Positions 18,938 to 28,850 of a stretch of DNA of 64,000 nt are shown here, piece after piece. The notes below the pieces were generated by a model. It saw only the letters and a program-made list of their open reading frames with translations. It had not been told where the DNA came from and ran no database searches. Location of the stretch: NCBI RefSeq assembly GCF_030036535.1, contig NZ_CP080387.1, forward strand, positions 2,476,501 to 2,540,500, given 5' to 3'. Positions within the stretch are counted from its first letter, which is position 1, and each line of letters begins with the position of its first letter. The translations under genes were made by a program, and so were the position numbers. Source of the DNA: Agrobacterium cucumeris. Its GTDB lineage: Bacteria; Pseudomonadota; Alphaproteobacteria; Rhizobiales; Rhizobiaceae.

Positions 18938-21495
18938 TCGGATCCCTTCTTCCGTCTTTCGCCAATATCAGAAATGCCGCAAGACTCGCACGGCGCGAAA
19001 TTCGCGGCGGGTTGAGCGGCTTTTACATTTTCCTCGCCTGTATCGCGCTGGGAACCGGCGCCATCGCCGCCGTTAATTCCGTGTCACGTGCGGTCACCAG
19101 CGCCATTGCCACCGAAGGCCAGTCGATTCTCGCCGGCGACGTGCGTTTCGAACTGCGCAACAGGGAGGCAACACAGGAGGAACGGGCCTATCTGGATGGC
19201 CTTGGCACGGTTGCTGTTTCCACCGGGCTTCGCTCCATGGCCCGCCTTGCCGATGGTTCCGAACAGACGCTGACGGAAGTGAAGGCCATCGACGGCACCT
19301 ATCCGCTCTATGGAACCTTCGTGGCTGATCCCAACCGGCCGCTGGATGAACTTCTGGCCGGCAATGGCGATACCTATGGCGCGATTGCCGCACCGCTGCT
19401 GCTGGAACGGCTCGGCATCAAGATCGGTGACGAAGTCCTGCTTGGTAACGTAAAGCTGAAACTGACCAGCACGGTGGTCGATGAGCCGGATGCGCTCTCC
19501 GACGGTTTCGGTTTCGCGCCGAGGCTGATGATCAGCCGCGACGCCCTCTTCGCCTCCGGTCTCGTTCAGACCGGCAGCCTCGTCGAGCATGCCTACAAGA
19601 TCAAGCTGAACGATCCTGCAGCGCGGGCAACGATGACCGATGCGGCTAACAAGGCCTTTCCCAATGCCGGCTGGTCCATTCGCACCAGTGATCGCGCAGC
19701 GCCGTCACTCACCGAAAACGTCAACCGCTTCTCGCAGTTCCTGACATTGGTGGGTCTCACCGCCCTCATCGTCGGTGGCGTTGGTGTCGCCAACGCTGTT
19801 CGCGCCTTCCTCGATTCCAAACGCACCACGATCGCCTCGCTGAAATGCCTGGGCGCGCCGGCCTCCGTGGTCACCATGACCTATCTCTTCCAGATCGCCT
19901 TCATTGCCGCCGTCGGTATCGTCATCGGTCTTGTTGTTGGCGCCATCGCACCTTTGATTGCCATGCGGTTTCTGGAAGGTGTGCTGCCCGTGCCGGAAGA
20001 ACTTGCCTTCTATCCCGGTGCGCTTGGTCTGGCCGCTTTGTTTGGCCTCCTGACGACGTTTGCTTTCGCTATCGTGCCGCTCGGCCAGGCGCGTGAAGTT
20101 CCGGCAACGGCACTTTTCCGCGAACAGGGTTTCGAGGAAGGCAGCTGGCCGTCCTGGCCCTATCTGGCCGCCACGGGCCTGTTGCTCGCAGCGCTGGCCG
20201 CCCTTGCCGTCTTCTCGGCGGAAGACCGTTTCATTGCCTCGGTTTTCCTCGCCGCCATCGCTTTTGCCTTCGTGGTGCTGCGGCTGGTGGCATCCGGCGT
20301 CAAGGCCATCGCCAAACGCAGCCCGCGCGTTCATTCCGCCGCCCTTCGTCTGGCGATCGGTAATATTCACCGGCCGGGAGCGCTCACGCCTTCGGTCGTT
20401 CTTTCACTTGGCCTTGGCCTGACCCTGCTCGTGACCCTGACGCTGATCGACGGCAATCTGCGCCGCGAACTGACCGACAGCCTGCCGGAACGCGCACCGA
20501 ATTTCTTTTTCGTGGATATTCAGGGCAGCGAGGTGCAAGGCTTCCGTGATCTGCTGAAACGGGAAGCACCACAAGGCACGCTGACCGAGGTGCCGATGCT
20601 GCGCGGCCGCATTCTGGCGCTCAACGGCGAAGATGTGACGAAGATGGAAGTGCCGCCATCCGGTCGCTGGTTGCTGCGTGGTGATCGCGGCATAACCTAT
20701 TCCGAAAACATGCCGGAAAACGCAAAGCTCACGGAAGGTGCATGGTGGGGGCCGGACTATAGCGGTGAACCGCTGGTGTCCTTCGCGGCAAAAGAGGCTC
20801 AGGAACTCGGCCTCAAGATCGGCGACACGGTAACCGTCAACGTCCTCGGCCGCAGTATCACGGCAAAGATCGCCAATCTGCGTAATGTCGAATGGGAATC
20901 CCTGTCGATCAATTTCGTCATGGTCTTTTCACCGAATACATTCCGCGGCGCACCGCACGCCTGGCTGGCGACACTTGCCGATCCTTCCGCTTCCGCAAAC
21001 GACGAAGGCCGGATATTGCGTTCCGTTACCAATACCTACCCGACGATCACAAGCGTGCGCGTGAAGGACGCTCTCGATGTCGTCAACCGGCTGGTCGGCC
21101 AGCTCGCCACCGCCATCCGCGCTGCAGCAGCCGTCGCACTCATCGCCTCTGTTCTGGTTCTCGCCGGCGCACTTGCCGCCGGAAACCGTGCCCGTACCCA
21201 CGATGCGGTGATCCTGAAAACGCTGGGCGGCACGCGAAACCTGCTGATCCGCGCGTTCTCCTACGAATATATGATGCTCGGTCTCGCCACCGCCGTCTTC
21301 GCGCTTTTCGCCGGTGGAGTCTCCGCATGGTTCGTGATCGCCCGCATCATGAAGTTGCCCTCCAGTTTCCTGCCGGATGTGGCGATAGGGACCCTCATTG
21401 TCGCCCTCGTCATGACGGTTGGCATCGGCCTCATTGGCACCTGGCGCATTCTCGGCCAGAAGGCGGCGCCGGTTCTGCGGCAGGCAGGAGAATGA
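18934..21495 (+). CDS. Large FtsX-like ABC permease, YbbP type
   Basis: 853 residues, the expected size for YbbP-type permeases with two FtsX domains. A first membrane helix (FYIFLACIALGTGAIAAVNS) is followed by a large periplasmic region. Two clusters of helices end in the FtsX-type stretch AVILKTLGGTRNLLIRAFSYEY. The gene is translationally coupled to the ATPase gene. A TesA-like hydrolase is divergent upstream, which supports an envelope-lipid-related job by analogy only. Confidence 0.92.
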   Translation: MIGSLLPSFANIRNAARLARREIRGGLSGFYIFLACIALGTGAIAAVNSVSRAVTSAIATEGQSILAGDVRFELRNREATQEERAYLDGLGTVAVSTGLRSMARLADGSEQTLTEVKAIDGTYPLYGTFVADPNRPLDELLAGNGDTYGAIAAPLLLERLGIKIGDEVLLGNVKLKLTSTVVDEPDALSDGFGFAPRLMISRDALFASGLVQTGSLVEHAYKIKLNDPAARATMTDAANKAFPNAGWSIRTSDRAAPSLTENVNRFSQFLTLVGLTALIVGGVGVANAVRAFLDSKRTTIASLKCLGAPASVVTMTYLFQIAFIAAVGIVIGLVVGAIAPLIAMRFLEGVLPVPEELAFYPGALGLAALFGLLTTFAFAIVPLGQAREVPATALFREQGFEEGSWPSWPYLAATGLLLAALAALAVFSAEDRFIASVFLAAIAFAFVVLRLVASGVKAIAKRSPRVHSAALRLAIGNIHRPGALTPSVVLSLGLGLTLLVTLTLIDGNLRRELTDSLPERAPNFFFVDIQGSEVQGFRDLLKREAPQGTLTEVPMLRGRILALNGEDVTKMEVPPSGRWLLRGDRGITYSENMPENAKLTEGAWWGPDYSGEPLVSFAAKEAQELGLKIGDTVTVNVLGRSITAKIANLRNVEWESLSINFVMVFSPNTFRGAPHAWLATLADPSASANDEGRILRSVTNTYPTITSVRVKDALDVVNRLVGQLATAIRAAAAVALIASVLVLAGALAAGNRARTHDAVILKTLGGTRNLLIRAFSYEYMMLGLATAVFALFAGGVSAWFVIARIMKLPSSFLPDVAIGTLIVALVMTVGIGLIGTWRILGQKAAPVLRQAGE

Positions 21496-21629
21496 TCATC
21501 GGTTGTGCCCCGCTTAACTTTAGCGATTAATTCTTTGTAATGATCGCCAAAACGTGAGCGCTTTTCGCGCATATGGTGTCTTTTCGACTGCAAAAGGCCT
21601 TGTATCGGACACGTTCTGCCATCATATTC

Positions 21630-21710
21630 TTGGACAGGCTTGCTGAAGCTCCGCAGCGGCGCCCGGGAGGTATCCCGACACCGTAGCAATTACGGAGCTC
21701 AAAAGAGGAA
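21630..21710 (+). ncRNA. ybhL-type structured leader RNA
   Basis: The leader just before the BI-1 gene folds into an outer stem GCTCCG (21648-21653) / CGGAGC (21693-21698) enclosing an inner stem CGGGA / TCCCG. Corbino and colleagues described a conserved structured element named ybhL before BI-1/YbhL genes of alphaproteobacteria; position, gene and fold match what I recall of it. Its ligand or role is unknown. It ends at the GAGGAA ribosome binding site, so it may act on translation. Confidence 0.7.
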
Positions 21711-21713
21711 ACA

Positions 21714-22451
21714 ATGGCTGACTTCAATAACTACCAGAACCGCATGGCGCAGACCCGTGCACAGACTGGTGCGATGATCGATGAAGGTCTCCGCGCCTAT
21801 ATGCTGAAGGTTTACAACCTGATGGCGCTGGCTCTGGTCATCACCGGCGTTGCGGCTTTCGCAACCTACTCATTCGCTGCGTCCAACCCTGCCTTCCAGC
21901 AGCTGCTTTATGCATCTCCGCTGCGCTGGGTCATCATGCTCGCACCGCTGGCACTGGTTTTCTTCCTTAGCTTCCGTATTCAGAACATGAGCGTTTCCGC
22001 CGCGCAGACGACCTTCTGGGTCTATGCCGCGCTGATGGGCGTGTCGCTGTCGTCGATCTTCATCGTCTTCACCGGCCAGAGCATCGTTCAGACGTTCTTC
22101 GTGACCGCTGCTTCGTTCGGCGCGCTCTCGCTTTACGGTTACACGACGAAAAAGAACCTTTCGGGCCTCGGTTCGTTCCTGATCATGGGTCTGTTCGGCC
22201 TGATCATCGCGTCCATCGTCAACATCTTCCTTGCATCCTCCGCGCTGCAGTTCGCGATCTCCGCGATCGGCGTGCTGATCTTCGCAGGCCTGACCGCCTA
22301 CGACACGCAGAAGATCAAGGAAATGTACTTTGATGGTGATGACGTTGCCGTTGCTGGCCGCAAGGCTATCATGGGCGCGCTGACGCTCTACCTCGACTTC
22401 ATCAACCTCTTCACCTTCCTGCTGCAGTTCATGGGTAACCGCGACGACTAA
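21714..22451 (+). CDS. Bax inhibitor-1 / YccA family membrane protein (YbhL-like)
   Basis: 245 residues with seven predicted membrane helices after a short cytosolic N-terminus. The family blocks FVTAASFGALSLYGYTTKKN and the C-terminal GLTAYDTQKIKEM (the BI-1 Asp motif) are clear. BI-1 proteins are pH-sensitive calcium leak channels or inhibitors of FtsH-type proteases. The gene has AGAGGAAAC before its ATG and a structured leader upstream, and a strong terminator at 22480. Confidence 0.94.
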   Translation: MADFNNYQNRMAQTRAQTGAMIDEGLRAYMLKVYNLMALALVITGVAAFATYSFAASNPAFQQLLYASPLRWVIMLAPLALVFFLSFRIQNMSVSAAQTTFWVYAALMGVSLSSIFIVFTGQSIVQTFFVTAASFGALSLYGYTTKKNLSGLGSFLIMGLFGLIIASIVNIFLASSALQFAISAIGVLIFAGLTAYDTQKIKEMYFDGDDVAVAGRKAIMGALTLYLDFINLFTFLLQFMGNRDD

Positions 22452-22479
22452 GGTTGAGAGTTCAACAGACGACAGACGA

Positions 22480-22510
22480 AAGGCGGCCCTTCGGCCGCCT
22501 TTTTATTTTT
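22480..22510 (+). terminator. Terminator after the BI-1 gene
   Basis: Stem AAAGGCGGCC / GGCCGCCTTT with a UUCG-type loop and a T-tract. Confidence 0.9.
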
Positions 22511-22579
22511 CAGCTTTCGTAACTGATAATCGCTCTTCCACCGGTCGCATCCACCAAGCGGGCTATCTCTTCCAGAAGC

Positions 22580-22972
22580 TCATTCGATCAGTTTCAGAAC
22601 CTTGTCGAAAACCCTCAGAACCTGCGGCAGCTCATGGCCACGCTTGAGAATGCGGCCATCGGTATTGACCACACAATAAGCGCCCTGCTTCGCCGCCAGC
22701 TTGGGGTTCTTCTCAATCCGGTAGAGCGGCATTTCGCCTGAGCGTTTAAAGACGGAAAACACCGCCTTCTCCTTCAGGTGGTCAATGGCATAATCGCGCC
22801 ATTCCCCCTCTCCCACCATGCGGCCATAGATGCGCAGAATCGCATCCAGCTCACGCCGATGAAAGGTGACCGGCAAAGGGTCCTTGTCTTTTCTGTATTC
22901 GCGGAGATCGACAACGGTGGAATTATCGCGTGAAGCGGTCTGCACCTGCTGCACATCCGGTTGATCGGTCAT
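22580..22972 (-). CDS. DUF2794 family protein
   Basis: 130 residues. The sequence (VTFHRRELDAILRIYGRMVG, YAIDHLKEKAVFSVFKR, then LYRIEKNPKLA) matches the conserved alphaproteobacterial DUF2794 family, whose function is unknown. There is no signal peptide or membrane helix. The start at 22972 has GGAGGT upstream; reading further upstream (to 23089) is possible but unsupported. Confidence 0.88.
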   Translation of the reverse strand: MTDQPDVQQVQTASRDNSTVVDLREYRKDKDPLPVTFHRRELDAILRIYGRMVGEGEWRDYAIDHLKEKAVFSVFKRSGEMPLYRIEKNPKLAAKQGAYCVVNTDGRILKRGHELPQVLRVFDKVLKLIE

Positions 22973-23216
22973 CCAATACCTCCGATTCCACCCAAGCCGT
23001 CTCATCAATGTGAGCCTGTGAAAGCGAAATTGCAAGCCTTGCGAGACGCTTGTGCACCGGCGCAGAAGTCGCTGGATGGGCCTCAACATCTTTCAGCCGG
23101 CTATAGAACCGGAAGAAGGTAACCCTGAAAAATTGCCGCCCAACGACGCCAAAGACACTGCCTGCAACAAAAGCAGGGGTAAAAAATGGTAACCATTTAG
23201 GCAGCCATTTTCGCAT
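22923..23216 (-). CDS. Possible small hydrophobic protein, uncertain
   Basis: An open frame of 97 residues starts at ATG 23216 (a TTG lies at 23237) and overlaps the start of the DUF2794 gene by 50 bases in another frame. Residues 1-35 (MRKWLPKWLPFFTPAFVAGS and on) could form a membrane helix with aromatic and basic flanks; the rest is basic and then acidic. The ribosome binding site is weak (CAGG). It fills an otherwise empty 400-base gap. I do not recognise a family. Confidence 0.3.
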   Translation of the reverse strand: MRKWLPKWLPFFTPAFVAGSVFGVVGRQFFRVTFFRFYSRLKDVEAHPATSAPVHKRLARLAISLSQAHIDETAWVESEVLDDRSTGCAAGADRFTR

Positions 23217-23372
23217 GGCCTGCCGTATTTCGGTCAAACCATGGCCCGAATTGGGTGGAATAGTCCTATTGTCAATTGATGCCTAGGCACCAAGATGACC
23301 CGGTCCGGTGCATTGACCCTTTACCCCCAGCCCCCAATGCCCGGACCGGATCTTCAATCGCCCAACAGGCGA

Positions 23373-24113
23373 TCAGGGGGTTTCATTTCCAAGCAGGATA
23401 CTTGCGCCGACGATTGCCGCGGGATCACCGCTGGCATTGGCCGTCTGCAGGAGCACGGCGCAGCCGCCCTTTTTCACCTTTGCCACGACGCTCGCCGGAA
23501 GCTTCACCGTCATCGGCGAACCATCCCACATGCCGACCGTCTGTACGTCATAGACACTGTGCCAGTAGGACATTTTTTTCCCCTGGTTCTCACCTTTCTG
23601 CACATCCACCGTCTGTTCACGGGTGAAATAGGCAACCACGACATCGGCCTTGCCATTACCGGCACCAATATCAATCTCCACCTCATCGCCGGCAAATTTT
23701 GACGAGACCGGCACGTTCAGCCCCTGGCCTTCGCGCTTGAAGGCATCGAGCCTGTCATAGATACCGCGCACATCCGCGCCCTTGACATGGTCACGGCCGT
23801 TAAGAATGGCCTGTGGCGTATAAACACCGTTACGGCCGAGCGCCCGCATGTAACCATATTGGCGTTCGGTATTTTCCTTGGATGCCAGAGAATCGGTCCA
23901 GCCAAGGTAATTCCAGTAGTCGACATGGTAGGAAAGACCGACGACGTCGCCCTTCTGGATCATCTTGCGCAGCGCTTCATCCGCCGGCGGGCAGGAGGCG
24001 CAGCCCTGCGATGTGAACAATTCGACAACGCCCTTCACGGCCTCCTGCGCCTGCGCGGAGGTGACGAGGAACGTGCCGAGAAGACATATCGACAGGGGGA
24101 ATTTCAATGGCAT
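23373..24113 (-). CDS. DUF1223 family exported thioredoxin-fold protein
   Basis: 246 residues with a signal peptide ending at SAQAQ. After it comes ELFTSQGCASCPPADEAL, a C-x-x-C pair in the DUF1223 arrangement, and then LSYHVDYWNYLGWTDSLAS, typical of the family. The fold is thioredoxin-like, but the biochemical role is unknown. Probably periplasmic. No partner gene is evident. A gap of 196 bases separates it from the acnA stop. Confidence 0.9.
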   Translation of the reverse strand: MPLKFPLSICLLGTFLVTSAQAQEAVKGVVELFTSQGCASCPPADEALRKMIQKGDVVGLSYHVDYWNYLGWTDSLASKENTERQYGYMRALGRNGVYTPQAILNGRDHVKGADVRGIYDRLDAFKREGQGLNVPVSSKFAGDEVEIDIGAGNGKADVVVAYFTREQTVDVQKGENQGKKMSYWHSVYDVQTVGMWDGSPMTVKLPASVVAKVKKGGCAVLLQTANASGDPAAIVGASILLGNETP

Positions 24114-24261
24114 TACGAAAACCTTTGTCCGGCAGGATATCCAGACGAATTGATGCGATCAATCCTGCCCGGATGCAAACCGGAAAATAACGTCTATTGC
24201 CCTTCAATAGAAAGTCACGAAGGGGTGAGCGGCAATCACAAAAAAACAGATCAAGAAATGG

Positions 24262-24295
24262 AAGAGACGCCGGAGTTTTTTCCGGCGTCTCTTGT
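24262..24295 (-). terminator. Terminator after acnA
   Basis: Stem AAGAGACGCCGGA / TCCGGCGTCTCTT, loop of about 5 bases, 15 bases beyond the acnA stop. T residues on both sides. Confidence 0.85.
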
Positions 24296-24309
24296 TCGTC
24301 TAAGCTTTA

Positions 24310-27003
24310 TCAGCCAGCCAGATCGCGAAGAACGGTCTGCAGAATGCCACCATTGTTCATGTAAATCACTTCGTCCAGCGTATCGATGCGGCACAGAAGC
24401 GGAACTTCCTTCACCGAACCGTCGCTGTAGGTGATCTTGGCGATCTTCTTTTCACGCGGCTTGATCTCGCCTTCGAGACCGTCGATCTCGATGACTTCGT
24501 CACCCTTGAGATCGAGGCTTGCCCAGGTCGTGCCTTCCTCGAAGACAAAGGGAACAACGCCCATGCCGACGAGGTTCGAGCGGTGAATGCGCTCGAAGGA
24601 CTGCGCGATCACGGCCTTGACGCCGAGCAGATTGGTGCCCTTTGCCGCCCAGTCGCGGGAAGAGCCGTTACCATATTCGACACCGGCGAAGATGACGAGC
24701 GGAATGCCCTCCGCCTTGTATTTCATGGCAGCGTCATAGATCGACAGCTCTTCCTTGGACGGATAGTGGATGGTGTATCCACCTTCCTTGCCGTTCGGGC
24801 CAAGCATGTGGTTGCGGATACGGATATTGGCAAAAGTGCCGCGCATCATCACTTCATGGTTGCCACGACGCGTGCCGTACTGGTTGAAATCGGCAACGGC
24901 GACGCCGTTTTCCGTCAGATAAGCACCGGCCGGCGAAGCGGCCTTGATCGAACCGGCCGGGGAAATATGGTCGGTGGTGATCTTGTCGCCGAAGAGGCCG
25001 AGGACGCGCGCGCCCTTGATGTTCTTCAAACCCGTGCCCTTCTTGCCCATGCCGACGAAATAAGGCGGGTTCTGGACATAGGTCGACTTGTCGTCCCAGG
25101 CATAGGTCTGGCCCGGCGGCACCTGAACGGCCTGCCAGTTCGCATCACCCTTGAACACGTCGGCGTATTTCGTTTCATAGAGTTCGCGGGTGACGTATTT
25201 CAGGATGAATTCCTGGATTTCCTTGGACGTCGGCCAGATATCCTTGAGATAGACAGGGTTACCGTCCTGATCGTCACCAATCGGCTCCTTGGTCAGGTCC
25301 TTCTGGACCGTGCCGGCAAGGGCATAGGCCACGACGAGCGGCGGCGAAGCGAGGTAGTTCGCCTGAACGTCAGGGGAAATACGACCTTCGAAGTTACGGT
25401 TGCCCGACAGAACACCCGCGGTGATCAGGCCCTTGTCGTTGATCGTCTTGGAGATCGCAGGTGGCAGCGGGCCCGAATTGCCGATGCAGGTGGTGCAGCC
25501 AAAACCGACGAGGTTGAAGCCGATCGCGTCGAGGTCCTTCTGCAGGCCAGCCTTTTCAAGATATTCGGCAACGACCTGAGATCCTGGTGCAAGCGAGGTC
25601 TTGACCCATGGCTTGGACTTCAGCCCCTTGGCCACCGCATTGCGGGCGAGAAGCCCGGCAGCGATAAGAACCGAGGGGTTGGAGGTGTTGGTGCAGGAGG
25701 TGATGGCGGCAATCGCCACATCGCCATGGCCGAGATCGAAGTCCTCGCCTTCAACCACATAACGGTTCGAAAGCTGGCCGGGCTTTTTATAGTCGTTTTC
25801 GAGAGCCGTTGCGAAATTCGGCGCAATGGTTTCGAGCGGCAGGCGGCCTTCCGGACGCTTCGGGCCGGCCATGGAGGGCACGACATCGCCGAGATCGAGT
25901 TCAAGCGTGTCGGTGAAGACGAGGTCGGAACCATCGCCGGTGCGCCACATGTCCTGCGCCTTGGAATAGGCTTCGACAAGCGCGATGCGGTCCTTGGCAC
26001 GGCCGGACATGGTCAGGTAATTGATGGTTTCGCCATCGACCGGGAAGAAGCCACAGGTCGCACCATATTCCGGACCCATATTGCCGATTGTCGCGCGGTC
26101 GGCGAGCGTCATCGAATCGAGGCCGGGGCCGAAGAATTCAACGAACTTGGAGACGACGCCCTTCTTGCGCAGCATCTGCACGACGGTCAGCACGAGGTCG
26201 GTCGCGGTCACGCCTTCCTTCACCTTGCCGGTCAGCTTGAAGCCGATGACCTCGGGCAGCAGCATGGAAACCGGCTGGCCGAGCATGGCGGCTTCAGCCT
26301 CGATACCACCAACGCCCCAGCCGAGAACGCCGAGACCATTGATCATGGTTGTGTGGCTGTCGGTGCCGACGCAGGTATCCGGATAAGCAATCGTCTCGCC
26401 ATCCTCTTCCTTCGTCCAGACGGTCTGGCCAAGATATTCAAGATTGACCTGGTGACAGATGCCGGTGCCGGGCGGAACCACGCGGAAATTCTTGAACGCC
26501 TGCTGGCCCCATTTCAGGAAGCGATAACGCTCGCCATTGCGCTCATATTCAAGTTCGACGTTGCGGGCGAAGGCATTCGGCGTGCCGAATTCGTCGACGA
26601 TGACCGAGTGGTCGATGACGAGATCGACGGGAACCAGCGGATTGATTTTCTCCGGGTCGCCACCGAGCGACACCATGGCATCGCGCATGGCGGCAAGATC
26701 AACCACGGCGGGAACGCCTGTAAAGTCCTGCATGAGAACGCGGGCGGGACGATAGGCGATTTCCGTTTCGGTCAGGCCCTTATTATTAAGCCATTCGGCA
26801 ACGGCCAGAATATGCTCCCTGGTGACGGACTGGCCGTCCTCGAAACGAAGCAGATTCTCCAGAAGAACCTTCATGGAATAAGGCAGTTTGGCAACGCCCT
26901 TGAGACCGTTTGCCTCAGCCTTGGGAAGGCTGAAATAAACATAGTCCTTACCGTCAACGGTAAGGACGGAACGACATTGGAAACTGTCGAGAGATTTGGC
27001 CAC
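24310..27003 (-). CDS. acnA: Aconitate hydratase A
   Basis: 897 residues, the length of monomeric AcnA/IRP1-type aconitases. It interconverts citrate and isocitrate in the TCA cycle. The three 4Fe-4S Cys ligands lie in the [10 protein letters not shown] and [14 protein letters not shown] blocks. The substrate-binding domain-4 stretch [15 protein letters not shown] is intact. The start is GTG at 27003 (MAKSLDSFQ); the ribosome binding site is weak (CGGGG). It stands alone with its own terminator. IRP-type RNA binding by the apo form is known in the family but not testable here. Confidence 0.97.
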   Translation of the reverse strand: MAKSLDSFQCRSVLTVDGKDYVYFSLPKAEANGLKGVAKLPYSMKVLLENLLRFEDGQSVTREHILAVAEWLNNKGLTETEIAYRPARVLMQDFTGVPAVVDLAAMRDAMVSLGGDPEKINPLVPVDLVIDHSVIVDEFGTPNAFARNVELEYERNGERYRFLKWGQQAFKNFRVVPPGTGICHQVNLEYLGQTVWTKEEDGETIAYPDTCVGTDSHTTMINGLGVLGWGVGGIEAEAAMLGQPVSMLLPEVIGFKLTGKVKEGVTATDLVLTVVQMLRKKGVVSKFVEFFGPGLDSMTLADRATIGNMGPEYGATCGFFPVDGETINYLTMSGRAKDRIALVEAYSKAQDMWRTGDGSDLVFTDTLELDLGDVVPSMAGPKRPEGRLPLETIAPNFATALENDYKKPGQLSNRYVVEGEDFDLGHGDVAIAAITSCTNTSNPSVLIAAGLLARNAVAKGLKSKPWVKTSLAPGSQVVAEYLEKAGLQKDLDAIGFNLVGFGCTTCIGNSGPLPPAISKTINDKGLITAGVLSGNRNFEGRISPDVQANYLASPPLVVAYALAGTVQKDLTKEPIGDDQDGNPVYLKDIWPTSKEIQEFILKYVTRELYETKYADVFKGDANWQAVQVPPGQTYAWDDKSTYVQNPPYFVGMGKKGTGLKNIKGARVLGLFGDKITTDHISPAGSIKAASPAGAYLTENGVAVADFNQYGTRRGNHEVMMRGTFANIRIRNHMLGPNGKEGGYTIHYPSKEELSIYDAAMKYKAEGIPLVIFAGVEYGNGSSRDWAAKGTNLLGVKAVIAQSFERIHRSNLVGMGVVPFVFEEGTTWASLDLKGDEVIEIDGLEGEIKPREKKIAKITYSDGSVKEVPLLCRIDTLDEVIYMNNGGILQTVLRDLAG

Positions 27004-27272
27004 GGTTTAAAACCCCGCATAATCTGATAGCCAACACGCGCGTGCGGACCCCTGTGCTCGCAAGCACATCAGGATGCGGGTACGGCCATTTCCGCTGTCC
27101 GCACGTGAAAGTTACTCCTCGTAACATTCAGGTCCGGCGCAAGATGATGTTCACGCCGGCCGCTGGCGTGGTTGACACTCATATAGATAATTTCGGAGAA
27201 ACGTGCCAGACCATTCAACGAAGCTAATCGATTTTTTTATCGAGACGACGAAATCTGAAACGGAACCGCAGC

Positions 27273-27914
27273 ATGGATTTGACGGCGGAAAATCTTGGCG
27301 TGCGACGCGGCGAAGATTTCATATTCATGAATATTTCCTTCAAGTTAAGTGACGGTGAGGCACTGGTGCTGACCGGCCGAAACGGCTCGGGAAAATCCAC
27401 TCTCCTGCGCACCGTGGCCGGCCTGCTACGCCCCGAACAGGGGTGGATAAAGATAGCCGGCAAAGGAATAGAAGAGGGCATGCGCCCCTCCGAAGCCTGC
27501 CATTATCTCGGCCATCGCAACGCCATGAAAATGGAACTGACCGTTTCAGAAAATCTGAGTTTCTGGAAAGACTTTCTCGGTGATTTTTCAGGTGGTGCGG
27601 GCATCGCTATCGATGAGGCGGCTGAGATTGTCGGTCTTGCCGGCATCACTCATCTGCCCTTCGGTTATCTCTCCGCCGGCCAACAACGGCGTTTTGCCAT
27701 GGCGAAACTTCTGATCGCATGGCGACCGGTGTGGATTCTCGATGAGCCAACGGCGGCACTTGATAAGGCTGCGGACGGCATGTTTACCGGTCTCGTGAAA
27801 AACCACCTTGAGAAAGGCGGCATTGTCCTGGCGGCGACCCATCAGCCGTTGGGACTGGAGAATGCGCGGGAGTTGCAGATGACGGGATTTGCGGGTGTGG
27901 AGGCTTGGGCATGA
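27273..27914 (+). CDS. ccmA: Heme exporter ATP-binding protein CcmA
   Basis: 213 residues. ABC ATPase of the CcmABCD complex that releases holo-CcmE for cytochrome c maturation (system I). Walker [13 protein letters not shown], signature LSAGQQRRFAMAKLL (the CcmA-type LSAGQ form) and Walker B VWILDEPTAALD are present. The following ccmB starts 203 bases later, the gap being filled by a palindromic repeat at 27927-28097; this spacing is unusual for ccmAB. Confidence 0.95.
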   Translation: MDLTAENLGVRRGEDFIFMNISFKLSDGEALVLTGRNGSGKSTLLRTVAGLLRPEQGWIKIAGKGIEEGMRPSEACHYLGHRNAMKMELTVSENLSFWKDFLGDFSGGAGIAIDEAAEIVGLAGITHLPFGYLSAGQQRRFAMAKLLIAWRPVWILDEPTAALDKAADGMFTGLVKNHLEKGGIVLAATHQPLGLENARELQMTGFAGVEAWA

Positions 27915-27926
27915 ACGGCGGAGCTT

Positions 27927-28097
27927 GTGGTTTCAGCCCCCTCTGCCCTACCGGGCATCTCCCCTTCAAGGGGGGAGATCGGCCTGTGGCTAGGCCTCGA
28001 CAATCTCAACGCTCGAGAATGGAGTGGTGGAAGGGCATCTTGCCGATCTCCCCCCTTGAAGGGGAGATGCCCGGCAGGGCAGAGGGGGGTAAACCAC
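27927..28097. repeat. RIME-like palindromic intergenic element
   Basis: A pair of inverted arms, 27937-27983 and 28042-28088, each 47 bases long, match with a single mismatch; a shorter outer GTGGTTT/AAACCAC pair (27927-27933, 28091-28097) extends them. Each arm also contains its own small palindromes (CCCCTTCAAGGGG type and GCCC-ta-CCGGGC type). Between the arms is a 58-base centre. This layout matches rhizobial intergenic mosaic elements (RIME), which are non-coding and dispersed; the assignment is from memory. Apparent open frames across it are by-products. Confidence 0.85.
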
Positions 28098-28116
28098 ACC
28101 CGCAGAGGCCTACCCG

Positions 28117-28776
28117 ATGACCGCCCTCCTCCTCCGCGACATCAAACTCTCCATCCGTGCCGGCGGCGGCGCCTTGATCGGCGTGCTGTTCTTCATGACT
28201 GTGGTTGCCGTCATCCCCTTCGGTGTCGGTCCCGATCTCAATCTTCTCGCCCGCATCGGTCCCGCCATCGTCTGGATCGGCGCTCTTCTGTCCGCCCTTC
28301 TCGGTCTGGACCGGCTGTTTCAGGCGGAGCGGGATGACGGGTCGCTGGACCTCATTCTCATGCAGGAAAACCCGCTGGTGCTCACGGTCCTGATCAAATG
28401 CCTGGCGCATTGGGTTGGAACCGGCCTGCCGCTGGTGTTGGCCTCGCCACTGCTCGGTCTGTTCATGAACATGGACGAGGTTGCTATCGGCGCTGTGATG
28501 CTCACACTTCTTGTCGGCTCACCGGCCATCACCTTCATCGGTGCGGTAGGGGCCGCCGTCGCGGTCGCCCTGCCCCGCGGCGGGCTTCTGGTCTCCATCC
28601 TCGTTCTGCCGCTTGCCATTCCGGTGCTGATTTTCGGCGTCAGCGCTTCTTATGCGGCGGTGCAGGATCCAGCACCATTCATGCCGCCGCTCCTCATTCT
28701 CTGCGCGATCACGTTATTTTCAGCCGTGACCGGCCCTTTCTTTGCCGCTTTGGCACTGCGCAATGTTATGGATTGA
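28117..28776 (+). CDS. ccmB: Heme exporter permease CcmB
   Basis: 219 residues with six membrane helices. The family N-terminus (ALLLRDIKLSIRAGGGALIG) and the segment LDRLFQAERDDGSLDLILM are characteristic. It is the membrane partner of CcmA. It starts at ATG 28117, 20 bases after the palindromic element. ccmC follows after 74 bases. Confidence 0.95.
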   Translation: MTALLLRDIKLSIRAGGGALIGVLFFMTVVAVIPFGVGPDLNLLARIGPAIVWIGALLSALLGLDRLFQAERDDGSLDLILMQENPLVLTVLIKCLAHWVGTGLPLVLASPLLGLFMNMDEVAIGAVMLTLLVGSPAITFIGAVGAAVAVALPRGGLLVSILVLPLAIPVLIFGVSASYAAVQDPAPFMPPLLILCAITLFSAVTGPFFAALALRNVMD

Positions 28777-28850
28777 TGATGCCTTGATTGCCGATCCCTG
28801 ATTGACAGGGATCAATTGCGGGACGGCCATTCTCGGGTTACACAAACGAC

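Noticed and set aside
24583..27027. An 814-codon open frame opposite acnA
   Set aside because: Same reason: lies entirely antisense to aconitase, with no family similarity that I can see.
27170..27200. TTGACA box as a ccmA promoter
   Set aside because: The -35-like TTGACA has no matching -10 at 16-18 bases, so I do not call a promoter.
27905..28337. Open frames across the ccmA-ccmB palindromic element
   Set aside because: They run through the repeat and into ccmB in a wrong frame; the palindrome explains the lack of stops.
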